A stretch of 15,008 nucleotides of DNA from Nitrososphaerales archaeon TH1177. Lineage in GTDB: Archaea; Thermoproteota; Nitrososphaeria; Nitrososphaerales; Nitrososphaeraceae. This document shows, piece by piece, positions 1-8,201 of the stretch; positions within the stretch are counted from its first letter, which is position 1; every line of letters starts with the position of its first letter. Both the position numbers and the translations under genes were made by a program. The stretch lies in contig JAATVJ010000414.1 in assembly GCA_014523515.1 (NCBI GenBank), forward strand, positions 1-15,008, written 5' to 3'. Below the pieces are notes generated by a model that was given only the letters and a program-made list of their open reading frames with translations, searched no databases and was not told the origin of the DNA.

Positions 1-974
1 CTTCTTTAGTAGTCGGAAATACCATTGTATTAAAACCAGCTAGTGCTACAATGCAATGTGGAATAGAAATTGAAAATATCTTTGATAAAGCTGGATTACC
101 TGAAGGAATCTTTAAGACAGTAATAGGAGATTCCAGTGTTGCAGAAATACTTATTGATTCACCAGATGTAAATGCTGTTACTTTTACTGGAAGTGTCCCT
201 GTAGGTGCCAAAGTTGCACAAAGAGCAACTTCTCAACTCAAGAAAACAGTACTAGAATTAGGAGGTAGTGATCCTTTTATTGTATGTGCAGATGCAGACA
301 TAGAGAAAGCATCAACAGGAGCAGTAAAAGGACGTTTTATTAATTGTGGTCAAAGTTGTATAGCATCAAAAAGGTTTATTGTAGTAAAAAATATTGCAAA
401 CGAGTTTATTGAAAAGTTTATTCAAAAAACAGAAAAACTCAAGGTTGGTGATCCTCTTTCTGATAATACTGATATAGGACCACTTGTAAACGCAAAGGCA
501 TTAAGGATTATAGATTCACAAGTTAAAGACTCAGTTAAAGAAGGAGCGGAAATCCTTACAGGTGGAGAACAAATAGCAGTAGGAAGTAAAGGTTATTTTT
601 ACAAGCCTACTATTCTTGGTAATATTACTCTGAATATGCGTGTGGTAAATGAGGAAGTATTCGGCCCAATTGCTCCTATTCTTATAGCTGATAATGAAAA
701 AGAAGCTATAAAACTTGCAAATGATTCACAATTTGGTCTTGGTGCTAGTATTTGGACACAAGACCTTGAAAATGCAGAATTATTATCTAGTAACATAAAA
801 TCAGGTATAGTATCTATCAATAATGTAGTAGTTTCAGATCCAAGGGTTCCATTTGGTGGTATTAAAAAAAGCGGATTTGGAAGGGAACTATCTAGATATG
901 GTATGCTAGAATTTGTAAACATTAAATCAATTAGGTTTTATGACCAGTTAATACATGAACACTATGTAGAATAG
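1..974 (+). CDS. Aldehyde dehydrogenase, succinate-semialdehyde dehydrogenase-like (5' end outside window)
   Basis: NAD(P)-dependent oxidation of an aldehyde to its acid, in the cytoplasm. The frame is already open at base 3 and reads VVGNTIVLKPAS, the conserved ALDH cofactor-binding stretch, so the ATG at 51 is internal and roughly 140 N-terminal residues lie left of the window. Counting from that Met, the VTFTGS motif is near residues 43-48, the general base Glu69 sits in LELGG, and the nucleophile Cys103 sits in GQSC. The C-terminal VPFGGIKKSGFGRE motif near residues 270-285 is typical of the superfamily. The GQSCIASKRF context resembles archaeal succinate-semialdehyde dehydrogenases, but substrate cannot be fixed from sequence. 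The gene looks intact to its stop. ALDH identity is near certain; the substrate is inferred. Confidence 0.95.
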   Translation, partial: SLVVGNTIVLKPASATMQCGIEIENIFDKAGLPEGIFKTVIGDSSVAEILIDSPDVNAVTFTGSVPVGAKVAQRATSQLKKTVLELGGSDPFIVCADADIEKASTGAVKGRFINCGQSCIASKRFIVVKNIANEFIEKFIQKTEKLKVGDPLSDNTDIGPLVNAKALRIIDSQVKDSVKEGAEILTGGEQIAVGSKGYFYKPTILGNITLNMRVVNEEVFGPIAPILIADNEKEAIKLANDSQFGLGASIWTQDLENAELLSSNIKSGIVSINNVVVSDPRVPFGGIKKSGFGRELSRYGMLEFVNIKSIRFYDQLIHEHYVE

Positions 975-1150
975 GATAGATTTGTAAAGATCATATTGCT
1001 GATAATAAGTAAATATTTATTAATTCTGTGAATACCAGATAAGAAAACAATATTGATAGTACATTACGAGTTGATTTATTGAAGGTTATGTATATTGTTT
1101 AATTTACTATTTATTGTTATCAGTCACTTGATATTCAAGTAATAATTTAT

Positions 1151-1723
1151 TTACCTACTTAGTATGAATATTTCATGAGGTCTAGCATTGAAATCCCAGA
1201 GAAGAGTCAGAATTGCCTTATTTCTTTTGTAAGGCTCGTACTTTACAATTGATAATAGTTCTTCTCTATCCCAGATTTCAGATTCATTGTATGGACTCAA
1301 TCTTTTTGATTTCTTTTTAGTGATATTTACAAAATTTGGAGTAATCCAATTATTAATATCATAATAATTTATTTGGTTCTCTCCTTTCATCTTGACATTA
1401 TATAACCATCTATAAAACATCTTTAATCGCCATAGATAGTCATTCCATGTTGTAATCCATTTTTGATCAGGATCGTCCTCTTTGCTTTTTCTTCTAGTAT
1501 CAAGAAAAGCCACTATTGTTTCACTATCTTTTACGTCATTGAAAGTCTTGGATTCTTCCAAAAATTTGGCAAACATGTATATTAACTTGATATTGTCTTT
1601 CTGATAGTTTCTGCTAGTATCTCTAGATATTAGATACCTATGATATTCTCCTATTAATTTTCTATTTACATCATTAGTAATCCCTTCTACATTTTTTAGT
1701 ACACTTTCAAGTTTTTGCGGCAT
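1151..1723 (-). pseudogene. Truncated tyrosine recombinase (site-specific integrase), N-terminal two thirds
   Basis: The 190 residues match a phage/plasmid-type integrase. Residues about 20-110 form the helical core-binding (SAM-like) domain. The catalytic domain starts near 142 (RLSPYNESEIWDREEL) and reaches ARPHEI, where Arg181 is the first catalytic arginine. The frame then stops at residue 190, so the catalytic Lys, HxxR and nucleophilic Tyr are absent. I could not find them downstream (bases 975-1150) in the frame I checked. The start has a ribosome site (GGAGAG) about 10 bases upstream, so the 5' end looks undamaged. It is probably inactive for strand exchange, although a DNA-binding remnant could be made. 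A 42-base repeat lies just upstream of its start. Confidence 0.85.
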
Positions 1724-1791
1724 TAGATGTCTCTCCTTTCTCTTTTACTATTGCAAAATACATGTATATGAACCCCGATATAATACGGGCT

Positions 1792-1833
1792 CGGAGGTGT
1801 GTGAACTGATTTTGACACAATTTTGTAGTTCAA
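1792..1833 (+). repeat. 42-base dispersed repeat, copy 1
   Basis: Runs from CGGAGGTGTGTGAAC to TTTTGTAGTTCAA. It matches the copy at 5315-5356 at 41 of 42 positions and in the same orientation. It contains a short inverted repeat (TGAAC ... GTTCA) and TGTGT ... ACACA. It lies between the divergent integrase and PPOX genes. It could be an insertion-sequence end, a recombination site or a regulator-binding site. Confidence 0.9.
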
Positions 1834-1873
1834 AAATAATACTTTTAAAAAGAATAGATAGATTTTGATATAA

Positions 1874-1881
1874 TTTATAAT
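1874..1881 (+). promoter_or_regulatory. TATA box for the PPOX gene
   Basis: TTTATAAT lies 25-32 bases before the ATG at 1906. This is the spacing expected for an archaeal promoter giving a leaderless transcript. It supports 1906 rather than the in-frame TTG at 1891 as the start. Confidence 0.5.
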
Positions 1882-1905
1882 AATTTTATCTTGCAAATAA
1901 TAGTA

Positions 1906-2343
1906 ATGCCAGAAATGACTAAAGAAGAAATCCGAAGTTTTCTTTTGCAAGGTACTTTTACAGGTAAACTTGGAACAATCAACAAAAATGGAACACCACA
2001 TATAGTTCCTATTTGGTATACCTTAGATGAGGAAGATAATATAATTTTTAATACAGGTAATAATTCAGTAAAAGCAAAAAATATTCAACGGAACAATCGA
2101 GTCAGATTATGTGTAGATGATCAAGTTCCTCTTTATTCATTTGTTACTATTGATGGTATTGCAGAAATAATTAGTAATGCTGAACCAAAAGAACTTTTCA
2201 AATGGGCAAAAATTATTGCTGGAAGGTATATGGGTAATGACAAAGCAGAAGAGTATGGCAGAAGAAATAGTTCAGAAGATGAACTATTGATAAAAATAAA
2301 ACCAATCAAAGTTATTGGTCAAAAAGATATAGCAGGATGGTAA
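1906..2343 (+). CDS. Pyridoxamine 5'-phosphate oxidase-fold flavin/F420-dependent protein
   Basis: A small cytoplasmic split-barrel protein of 145 residues, the usual size for PPOX/FDOR proteins that bind FMN or F420. From the ATG at 1906 the order is a short N-terminal helix (MTKEEIRSFL), then the strand pair GKLGTINKNGTPHIVPIWYTL, then IIFNTGNNSVKAKNI, which in this family supplies phosphate-contacting residues, then NNRVRLCVDDQ and a C-terminal region ending in KVIGQKDIAGW. Related proteins reduce F420 substrates or bind haem or flavin. Which applies here cannot be told. The gene stands alone on this strand with its own TATA box, and a small hairpin (2372-2391, GATTCA/TGAATC) follows the stop. 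Confidence 0.85.
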   Translation: MPEMTKEEIRSFLLQGTFTGKLGTINKNGTPHIVPIWYTLDEEDNIIFNTGNNSVKAKNIQRNNRVRLCVDDQVPLYSFVTIDGIAEIISNAEPKELFKWAKIIAGRYMGNDKAEEYGRRNSSEDELLIKIKPIKVIGQKDIAGW

Positions 2344-2540
2344 TTCAATTATTATTGATAGATAATTTATTGATTCATAATTTAGTGAATCTAAATCAAA
2401 AGTCAATTTAATTGATAGGGATTCTGAGAGCTTCGAGCATGACATGTAGCGGGGATCTGTATACTTGTATTTACTAATTTGGTAACTTATTTGAATATTC
2501 ATTAAACAATTTCTAAAGCAATATAAAAAATGAAAAAGTA

Positions 2541-2605
2541 AATCAGTAGGATTTGAACCATTTAATAAAGTGAGATTACTAACAAATCGATCTACCTTAC
2601 AAGGC
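2541..2605 (-). pseudogene. tRNA-like remnant (weak)
   Basis: Read on the minus strand, this stretch has a D-arm-like GGTAGATCGA, then GATT-TGTTAGT-AATC (a 4-bp stem with a 7-base loop), then GGTTCAAATCC, which resembles a T-loop. The T-stem does not pair well, the acceptor stem is not visible and the variable region is too long, so it is not a working tRNA. It may be the relic of a tRNA gene or attachment site. The rest of the gene-free stretch 2344-2683 shows only a small hairpin after the PPOX gene and AT-rich sequence. Confidence 0.3.
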
Positions 2606-2683
2606 GTTTATTTATAGAAATATAAATTCTAGTATTAGACAAATTTTATAAAAGAAAAATAAAATATGTTGTTTGTTATATTT

Positions 2684-3010
2684 TTAGAAGTTATCATTTG
2701 ATGTTAATTCTACAATCAATCCATCATTCCATCCATATTTGCTAAACATTAGATCAGAAACTGCATTAGCTAGTATTGGTTCTTTGCTTTTATCAACTAA
2801 TCGAGCATAACCTTTGTAGGTTTTATTGTTTACTTCGAAAGACACTTTTGGATTAACAATGATATTTTGAACCCAGTCTGAAGCTTTTTTACGTTCTGAC
2901 AGAATATAATATTTTTTATTATATTCTACAAACCATATTTCTATTGTATGCTGTCTTGTTGTCTTACGTCCATTTGTTGTCAAATATAGAAATCGTGTTG
3001 GTTGATGCAA
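2684..3010 (-). CDS. Deazaflavin (F420)-dependent nitroreductase-family protein
   Basis: 108 residues of the DDN/DUF385 family, small split-barrel proteins that use reduced F420 to reduce diverse substrates. The N-terminus carries the family signature TRFLYLTTNGRKTTRQHTIE, followed by WFVEYNKKYYILSER and the region SDWVQNIIVNPKVSFEVNNK. The C-terminal part (KYGWNDGLIVELTS) completes the fold, so the length is near that of compact members. The start is a TTG with an in-frame TAA directly before it, so no longer form exists in this frame. An out-of-frame ATG about a dozen bases upstream leaves open a small 5' frameshift. It lies 52 bases downstream of the ADH gene on the same strand and could be co-transcribed with it. 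Confidence 0.85.
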   Translation of the reverse strand: MHQPTRFLYLTTNGRKTTRQHTIEIWFVEYNKKYYILSERKKASDWVQNIIVNPKVSFEVNNKTYKGYARLVDKSKEPILANAVSDLMFSKYGWNDGLIVELTSNDNF

Positions 3011-3062
3011 ATTATATTTGACATTTTTTGGGTAACAATCATTTAACTTTTGAAATTACTAT

Positions 3063-4055
3063 TTAATTATGGATTACTGCACGAAAACGAACTTTTCCAT
3101 TTGCCACTTTGTCATATGCTTCACTTATGTTCTCCAAAGAAAAAGTTTCAGTCATTACCTTAACCTTGCCTTTTGCTACAAAATCCAATGCTTCATAAAG
3201 ATATTCTGGACTATTTTGTTGAGAACCTATAATTTGATGGCGGCTTAAGGCCAGAGATAGTGGATCTATTGTTAATTTCTCATTTGATACACCCATCAAT
3301 ACCCAACGACCTTCAGGACGTAAACCTTGAAAAGCTTCAATTGCAGGCTTGTAAGAATTACTAGTAACAAGAATTACATCAGCTCCTCCATTTAACTTGA
3401 GATCGTTTCCATTATTTACTACTAAATCTGCTCCAAGGCTATATGCCATCTCTTCTTTGTCCTTTGAATGGGTAATAGCAATTGTATGAAAACCAGCAGC
3501 TTTTGAATATTGAATACCTAAATGACCTAATCCTCCTATTCCAACTATTGCAATACGATCATGTGGTTTAAGATCAGCAGCCCTTAATCCACTATATACA
3601 GTATAACCAGCACAAAATATTGGTGCAGCTTGTTCGTACGATATTTCATTTGGTATTAACATTGTTGCATCTTCATAAGCTAACATATATTCTGCATGTC
3701 CTCCATTCAAGGCTACTCCTGTTCCCTGTTGCTGTTCACAAAATATTCTTTTTCCTCGCAGACACCATTCACATCTGCCACAAGTCTTTTGCAAAAAAGG
3801 CACTCCAACTCGATCTCCTTTTTTTCGTGTAGTAACACTTTCTCCAACTTCTACAATTTCGCCGGCTGGCTCATGGCCAAGAATAAGGGGGAAGTTGAGG
3901 GGAAAAGGTATTCCTCCTTCTGTAAGATGAACATCACTGTAACATAATCCACTAGCATTAATTTTTATTAGAACTTGATTAGGTGATGGCTTTGGAGTTT
4001 GAATTTCTTGTATCTCCCATTTGCTATTTAGCGAAGGAAGAATTGCAGCTTTCAA
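3063..4055 (-). CDS. Zinc-dependent alcohol dehydrogenase (MDR family)
   Basis: A 330-residue medium-chain dehydrogenase, which interconverts alcohols and aldehydes or ketones with NAD(P). Catalytic zinc ligands are visible: Cys38 (GLCYSD), His61-Glu62 (GHEPAGE) and Cys148 (IFCAGYT). The structural zinc site is Cys92, Cys95, Cys98 and Cys106. The Rossmann motif GIGGLGHLG spans about 172-180. The C-terminus FRAVIHN is normal, and no residue is missing. The start is TTG: MKAAIL is the standard family N-terminus and a TATA box sits at the right distance. With the aldehyde and short-chain dehydrogenases nearby it suggests local alcohol/aldehyde metabolism, but no shared pathway is proven. Confidence 0.95.
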   Translation of the reverse strand: MKAAILPSLNSKWEIQEIQTPKPSPNQVLIKINASGLCYSDVHLTEGGIPFPLNFPLILGHEPAGEIVEVGESVTTRKKGDRVGVPFLQKTCGRCEWCLRGKRIFCEQQQGTGVALNGGHAEYMLAYEDATMLIPNEISYEQAAPIFCAGYTVYSGLRAADLKPHDRIAIVGIGGLGHLGIQYSKAAGFHTIAITHSKDKEEMAYSLGADLVVNNGNDLKLNGGADVILVTSNSYKPAIEAFQGLRPEGRWVLMGVSNEKLTIDPLSLALSRHQIIGSQQNSPEYLYEALDFVAKGKVKVMTETFSLENISEAYDKVANGKVRFRAVIHN

Positions 4056-4074
4056 TATTCTTATATAATAAAAA

Positions 4075-4085
4075 TATTATATAAT
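4075..4085 (-). promoter_or_regulatory. TATA box for the alcohol dehydrogenase gene
   Basis: On the minus strand ATTATATAATA lies about 20-30 bases before the TTG start at 4055, which fits a leaderless archaeal transcript. A second TATATAA only about 6 bases from the start is too close to serve. Confidence 0.45.
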
Positions 4086-4305
4086 AATTCCATTATCAAT
4101 AGCAACTATTCTAGAAATGGTTTCAAAACCTGAATATCTGTAACAATTACTCTTGGAAATGTTTATTGAATGTTGTAAGAACAAGAGAATGATAGAATGT
4201 TTTTTATCCAAATAAAGAAACAAAAACACGTAGATATTACTTTATTTTTGTAAATAATATTTTACTCAGAATACTGATGAAAAAGGAGGATGAAATAGTG
4301 TTTAT

Positions 4306-5067
4306 CTAAATTTGTGCCATACCACCATCGACAAATAGTTCTATACCAGTGATATAACTGCTATCATCTGATGCAAGAAATGAGACAGCTTTTGCTACTT
4401 CATCTGGACTACCCATCCTTCCCATAGGTGTAGCTCTCACAACATTCTTAATGAACTCATCAGTTTGTTTCTCATTCATTACTCTATTTACGAACGGAGT
4501 GTCGATCGGGCCAGGACTGATGGCATTGACACGGATCTTTCTGTGGCTCAGGTTAAGTGTCCAAGAACGGGTAAACGAACGCACTGCAGCCTTGGAAGCA
4601 TGGTAAACGCTTAAATCTGCAGATCCTTTGGATGCACCTATGGAAGCCATTAAAATGATTGAACTACCATCGTTTAAAATCGGAAGTGCTTTTTGCACAG
4701 TAAACAAAAGTCCTTTTACATCAATATCAAATAATCTGTCGAAGTGTTCTTCTGAGATTTCTCCCAATGGAGCGAATTGAATAATACCGGAATTTGCAAA
4801 TAAAATATCTACATGACCTATCTGATCCTTTACTATATCATACATCTTATCAATATCTGCTAAATTAGATACATCACATTGAATACCACTGACGTTTTTA
4901 CCTATATCTGATATAGATACATCAATTTCTTTTTGACTAAGACCTGTTATGAAAACACATGCTCCCTCTGAAACAAATCTCTTTGCAGTAGCCAAACCAA
5001 TCCCGCTGGTTCCTCCTGTAATAACTGCAATTTTTCCATCAAGTTTATTTCCCATTTTTAAACTCAT
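4306..5067 (-). CDS. Short-chain dehydrogenase/reductase (SDR family oxidoreductase)
   Basis: 253 residues, the normal length for a classical SDR that reduces or oxidises carbonyl/hydroxyl groups with NAD(P)H. The cofactor motif GGTSGIG is at 18-24, the NNAG-type motif appears as ANSG at 91-94, Ser142 is in MASIGA, and Tyr155/Lys159 are in YHASK. The C-terminal GIELFVDGGMAQI matches the family. The position usually held by the catalytic Asn (FDxNVKG) is Asp116 (FDIDVKG). It resembles 3-oxoacyl-ACP reductase and glucose dehydrogenase-like SDRs, and substrate is unknown. ATG 5067 is favoured by the TATA box; ATG at residue 5 is the alternative. It stands alone, 250 bases before the ADH gene. 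Confidence 0.93.
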   Translation of the reverse strand: MSLKMGNKLDGKIAVITGGTSGIGLATAKRFVSEGACVFITGLSQKEIDVSISDIGKNVSGIQCDVSNLADIDKMYDIVKDQIGHVDILFANSGIIQFAPLGEISEEHFDRLFDIDVKGLLFTVQKALPILNDGSSIILMASIGASKGSADLSVYHASKAAVRSFTRSWTLNLSHRKIRVNAISPGPIDTPFVNRVMNEKQTDEFIKNVVRATPMGRMGSPDEVAKAVSFLASDDSSYITGIELFVDGGMAQI

Positions 5068-5094
5068 TTTTGTTATTAGGTACCATAAGGTAAT

Positions 5095-5102
5095 TATTTA
5101 AA
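5095..5102 (-). promoter_or_regulatory. TATA box for the SDR gene
   Basis: TTTAAATA on the minus strand, 28-35 bases before the ATG at 5067, fits a leaderless start at the first Met. Confidence 0.45.
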
Positions 5103-5314
5103 ATAATAAGTAACAATATAGTTATAAAGTAAATTGTTGGTAAGTTATTAAAAAAGAAAAATATTTTTTATATACCAAAATATAGTAGAAATAGGTTAAT
5201 TATAAAAGATTCAAACATAGTTGCAAATTGAGTATTTGTAAAGAATATGATTATGAAAATTATATTTTTAATGAAGTTATCCATATATTAATAAACTTTA
5301 TGTAGGCACTCAAA

Positions 5315-5356
5315 CGGAGGTGTGTGAACCGATTTTGACACAATTTTGTAGTTCAA
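5315..5356 (+). repeat. 42-base dispersed repeat, copy 2
   Basis: Identical to the copy at 1792-1833 except for one base (GAACC for GAACT), same orientation, 3523 bases apart. It lies in the 455-base gene-free stretch 5068-5522, which otherwise shows only AT-rich sequence and the SDR promoter. Confidence 0.9.
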
Positions 5357-5522
5357 AGTAAAAAAAGGTTACTATTATAATCTGTAGATAATATGATGTA
5401 GATACATTCTATAATCCTAAGAAATTAAAAAGAATCTTTCAGAATTAATAAAATTATAAATAAATATAATTTATTTATCTCAAAGGTTAAATAACTTCAT
5501 TTATTTTTGATGTCAGAGGTTA

Positions 5523-6908
5523 CTATCTTTTTCTTTCACGGACTTCTGATATGACATCCTGAATAATTTGTATTACTTCTTCATTTTTCATTGGTCTGTA
5601 TTCATGTTCTTTTTGCCATTTGTTAGAGTATTCTATTAATGGTTTGATTTTATTAGATATCTCTGTCTCTTTTTCTGTAAGAATTATATTTTTTACCAAC
5701 GAAATATCTCTTTCAATTCTAATAATAATATCTCTATAAAATTCTTTATCTCTTGCCGCTAATTTCAAAAATGATATAATTCCTATAAATAACATAAAGG
5801 CCCCTATTGGCATAAATGAAATTGTAATTGTACCATTAGGAGGTATTGAATTTAAAAAAATTGAATGGAAATCTCTTGATGCAAAAAGTATCATCATTCC
5901 TATTATTGTTATTATCATATAATTTTGTAATAAGGAATTCTTTAACTTTAATAATATAGGTACAAAAGAAAAGCCAAAAAATATTCCAATAGCCTGTATA
6001 TTAGAATTGATGAAGCCAGTATAGATGGCTGCTTCAATTGATGGATATATAATACCTAATAATGGTAAATTAATAAGATCATTCAAGTTAAAATAATTTA
6101 ATATTAGTCCTTCATAACGGATTAAATAAAAAAATAATGGTAAACTAACTAATATCCAAAATTTATATTTTCCAATCCGTCGAGAATATTGCTTGAGCAT
6201 ATATATGGTTAAAAACCAACCCAAAAGAAATGACATAATAAAAAATATATCATATACTAATGCCACATGGTTTTGAAATACAATATTTATTGAAAAAGTA
6301 CCACCTCTTAGTTCCCGTGGAGAAGTATAATGTATAGTTGATGGATGAGTTTCTAAGCCACTTAATAGATATATTAATGCCAATAGTAAAGTGATACAAT
6401 AAAGTGAAAATAATAATCCGTACAATAATGTAAAATTATTCCTTCCTTTTAAGTACCATCTATAAAAATTGAAAGAAAGAATAGATAAAAATCCTAAAGT
6501 CGAAATAAAAGAAATATACGATGTTAAATAAAAGACTATATTACTATAACTTTTGAAGAGTGATATTTGTATTGCAGTAATTATTAATGTTAATGATAAA
6601 ATTGAATAAATTATAAAGATAGATATAAAATAATATTTCTTATACTTTAATTCAATTTCTTTTAGATATCCAATGCTATAATTCATATTTAACAATAATA
6701 GATTAGAAATTACAAAAATAGATACATAAATTGAGAATATTATTATTTTATTATTAATAGGTAATAATTTTTCTTGTAAAAATCCCATTAGAAAATTTGA
6801 ATCTAAAATAATTACAATCATAACAGAAGAAACAATAAAAAATAAAATTAACTTTTTAAATAAAGTGTCTCTATCTTCTAAAAATGAAAAATTAAAAAAT
6901 AAATTCAT
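5523..6908 (-). CDS. Multi-pass membrane protein, 11 predicted helices, with a charged cytoplasmic tail
   Basis: 461 residues. Hydrophobic segments that I count by eye lie near 16-40, 53-75, 90-113, 122-147, 158-183, 213-236, 248-268, 278-300, 304-322, 330-347 and 358-382. A hydrophilic tail of about 80 residues follows (RDKEFYRDIIIRIERDISL to SEVRERKR), rich in charge and probably helical. The layout, with a PNGTITISFMPIGAF loop before the last helix, recalls a recurrent family of thaumarchaeal multi-pass proteins of unknown function; this is from memory. No transporter or enzyme motif is recognised. It follows the secreted-protein gene after 37 bases on the same strand, so the two are probably an operon and may act together at the cell surface. 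Confidence 0.85.
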   Translation of the reverse strand: MNLFFNFSFLEDRDTLFKKLILFFIVSSVMIVIILDSNFLMGFLQEKLLPINNKIIIFSIYVSIFVISNLLLLNMNYSIGYLKEIELKYKKYYFISIFIIYSILSLTLIITAIQISLFKSYSNIVFYLTSYISFISTLGFLSILSFNFYRWYLKGRNNFTLLYGLLFSLYCITLLLALIYLLSGLETHPSTIHYTSPRELRGGTFSINIVFQNHVALVYDIFFIMSFLLGWFLTIYMLKQYSRRIGKYKFWILVSLPLFFYLIRYEGLILNYFNLNDLINLPLLGIIYPSIEAAIYTGFINSNIQAIGIFFGFSFVPILLKLKNSLLQNYMIITIIGMMILFASRDFHSIFLNSIPPNGTITISFMPIGAFMLFIGIISFLKLAARDKEFYRDIIIRIERDISLVKNIILTEKETEISNKIKPLIEYSNKWQKEHEYRPMKNEEVIQIIQDVISEVRERKR

Positions 6909-6945
6909 AAATTAATTAGATATGTATTAATATAGAATGAACATT

Positions 6946-7752
6946 TTACTGTATTACCAATTTATAATTTGTATTAGACGTAAAATCCCATTTATCTGCT
7001 ATTAAAGTTGGTGAAGGTGGATTTGCTTTAGCAGAAATTGTATATTTCAAAGTATGTGTACCTTTATCAAATTCATTAGTATCTATTATTATACAGTCAC
7101 AGTGAACTACACCATTATAATAAATTGGATTTTCCTTAAATTCATCTTTTTCCCAGTTATTTGCAAAGGTGGTATTATTAGTTGCTAGAATATCTATAAA
7201 TTCTTCAGAAAATATTTCTTTATAATATGAAGATGATTGAGGTAGATTATTAACTACTTTTTTATTCTTATCTATATCTATACCATTACCATTATCTATA
7301 GATATATCTACAATTTCTCTGCCATCAATTGTAACATTTCCTTTTATAGTACCACGATCTAGACTAAGAGCACAATCTCTGATTTCCTCATAAGGCTTAC
7401 CATAAAGACCGACATCTCCTTGAGAACAAAATGAAGAAATTAATGGAAATAGTAGTGAATATCCTTGTGGAATAGGATTATCTGTACAGTCATAACTTGT
7501 CTCCCCTGTCTCAAAGGGATTTAAAAGAAAAACAATAGAATTATTTGTATCTATATGAATACTGCATTTTGGATTATTATCTGGACTATCTTCAGGAGAA
7601 TTTCCCCACCATTGCCAATAGTTTTGTAGTATTTGAACTAATTCTTTATCATTACTTTGAATTTCTTTTTCAATTCCATAAACAGAATATGTTTGAAAAT
7701 AAAAAATTAAGGTCAAAATCACATAAAAATAGATATTCATAAAAATATTCAT
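6946..7752 (-). CDS. Secreted protein of unknown function with six cysteines
   Basis: 268 residues. The N-terminus (about 6-25) is a hydrophobic signal peptide or anchor, probably cleaved near YSVYG. Two Met codons (1 and 5) could start it. The mature part holds YWQWWGNSP near 45-53, then Cys63, IVFLLNPFETGE, Cys89, PQGYSLLFPLISSFCS (Cys109) and Cys127, then a pair CDC (218 and 220). The order W-W-P ... C ... VFLL ... C ... GxxLLFPLI ... C resembles a widespread family of secreted proteins in soil archaea and bacteria with no known function, and the cysteines could form disulfides. First gene of a two-gene unit with the membrane protein. I do not assign a function. Confidence 0.85.
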   Translation of the reverse strand: MNIFMNIYFYVILTLIFYFQTYSVYGIEKEIQSNDKELVQILQNYWQWWGNSPEDSPDNNPKCSIHIDTNNSIVFLLNPFETGETSYDCTDNPIPQGYSLLFPLISSFCSQGDVGLYGKPYEEIRDCALSLDRGTIKGNVTIDGREIVDISIDNGNGIDIDKNKKVVNNLPQSSSYYKEIFSEEFIDILATNNTTFANNWEKDEFKENPIYYNGVVHCDCIIIDTNEFDKGTHTLKYTISAKANPPSPTLIADKWDFTSNTNYKLVIQ

Positions 7753-7804
7753 TAAATTTCAGTCTAATATTGCTTTTTATTTATTGTAGATTAAAAGCCT
7801 TAAA

Positions 7805-7844
7805 AGTGTAACAATCAATATATTTACATAATTTTGTAGTTCAA
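7805..7844 (+). repeat. 42-base dispersed repeat, copy 3 (degenerate)
   Basis: The right half (CATAATTTTGTAGTTCAA) is nearly identical to copies 1 and 2, while the left half (AGTGTAACAATCAAT) keeps only scattered matches. Same orientation. It lies about 50 bases upstream of the secreted-protein gene at 7752. Confidence 0.65.
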
Positions 7845-7908
7845 GAACTGTTTTACTAATTATTAGTAATGTGATTCTGATTAAATTTAATTATAAAAAT
7901 TAATTATT

Positions 7909-7982
7909 GTCATAACCTGAACTAATAAGCATCATTTGTGTGATCGGATTATAAAGATACTATAATAGACTCAGATTATGAC
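7909..7982. repeat. Dispersed hairpin element, copy A
   Basis: GTCATAACCTGA (7909-7920) pairs with TCAGATTATGAC (7971-7982) over 12 positions with one mismatch. The inside contains CTGAACTA and TGATCGGA, both shared with the hairpin at 13591-13667. The gene-free stretch 7753-8394 holds this element, two copies of the 42-base repeat and otherwise AT-rich sequence. Confidence 0.7.
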
Positions 7983-8201
7983 TTGGTAGTCTGGCGACAC
8001 ATATATGATCAGTAATGATCAAGAATAATCTATGATAATTCTATTTATCATTTTTTAAACTTTCATATAATTTTTATACAATCATTTTTACTTTAAAGTA
8101 TTTTCTTAAATTTAAAGAATTATTATTAAAAACACTAATACTGTAGATACAAAATACCTAGAAATTCTTATTGACTCAGCGAGTATACAGATTAGAAGGA
8201 T

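Noticed and set aside
599..922. Minus-strand open frame inside the aldehyde dehydrogenase gene
   Set aside because: It lies opposite a clearly conserved ALDH coding region and has no recognisable motif or ribosome site.
1723..2001. Minus-strand open frame over the 42-base repeat and PPOX start
   Set aside because: It overlaps the repeat, the PPOX promoter and conserved PPOX codons, and its composition is not protein-like.
2284..2502. Minus-strand open frame of 72 codons after the PPOX gene
   Set aside because: Low-complexity I/S/Y/L-rich sequence typical of translated AT-rich noncoding DNA, overlapping the PPOX 3' end.
2555..2605. Anticodon-like UUA suggesting a suppressor tRNA that could read the TAA in the receiver gene
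   Set aside because: The tRNA-like stretch lacks a T-stem and acceptor stem and has G instead of U at position 33, so it cannot be a working tRNA.
3620..3947. Two plus-strand open frames opposite the alcohol dehydrogenase
   Set aside because: They run opposite the zinc-ligand region of a well conserved gene.
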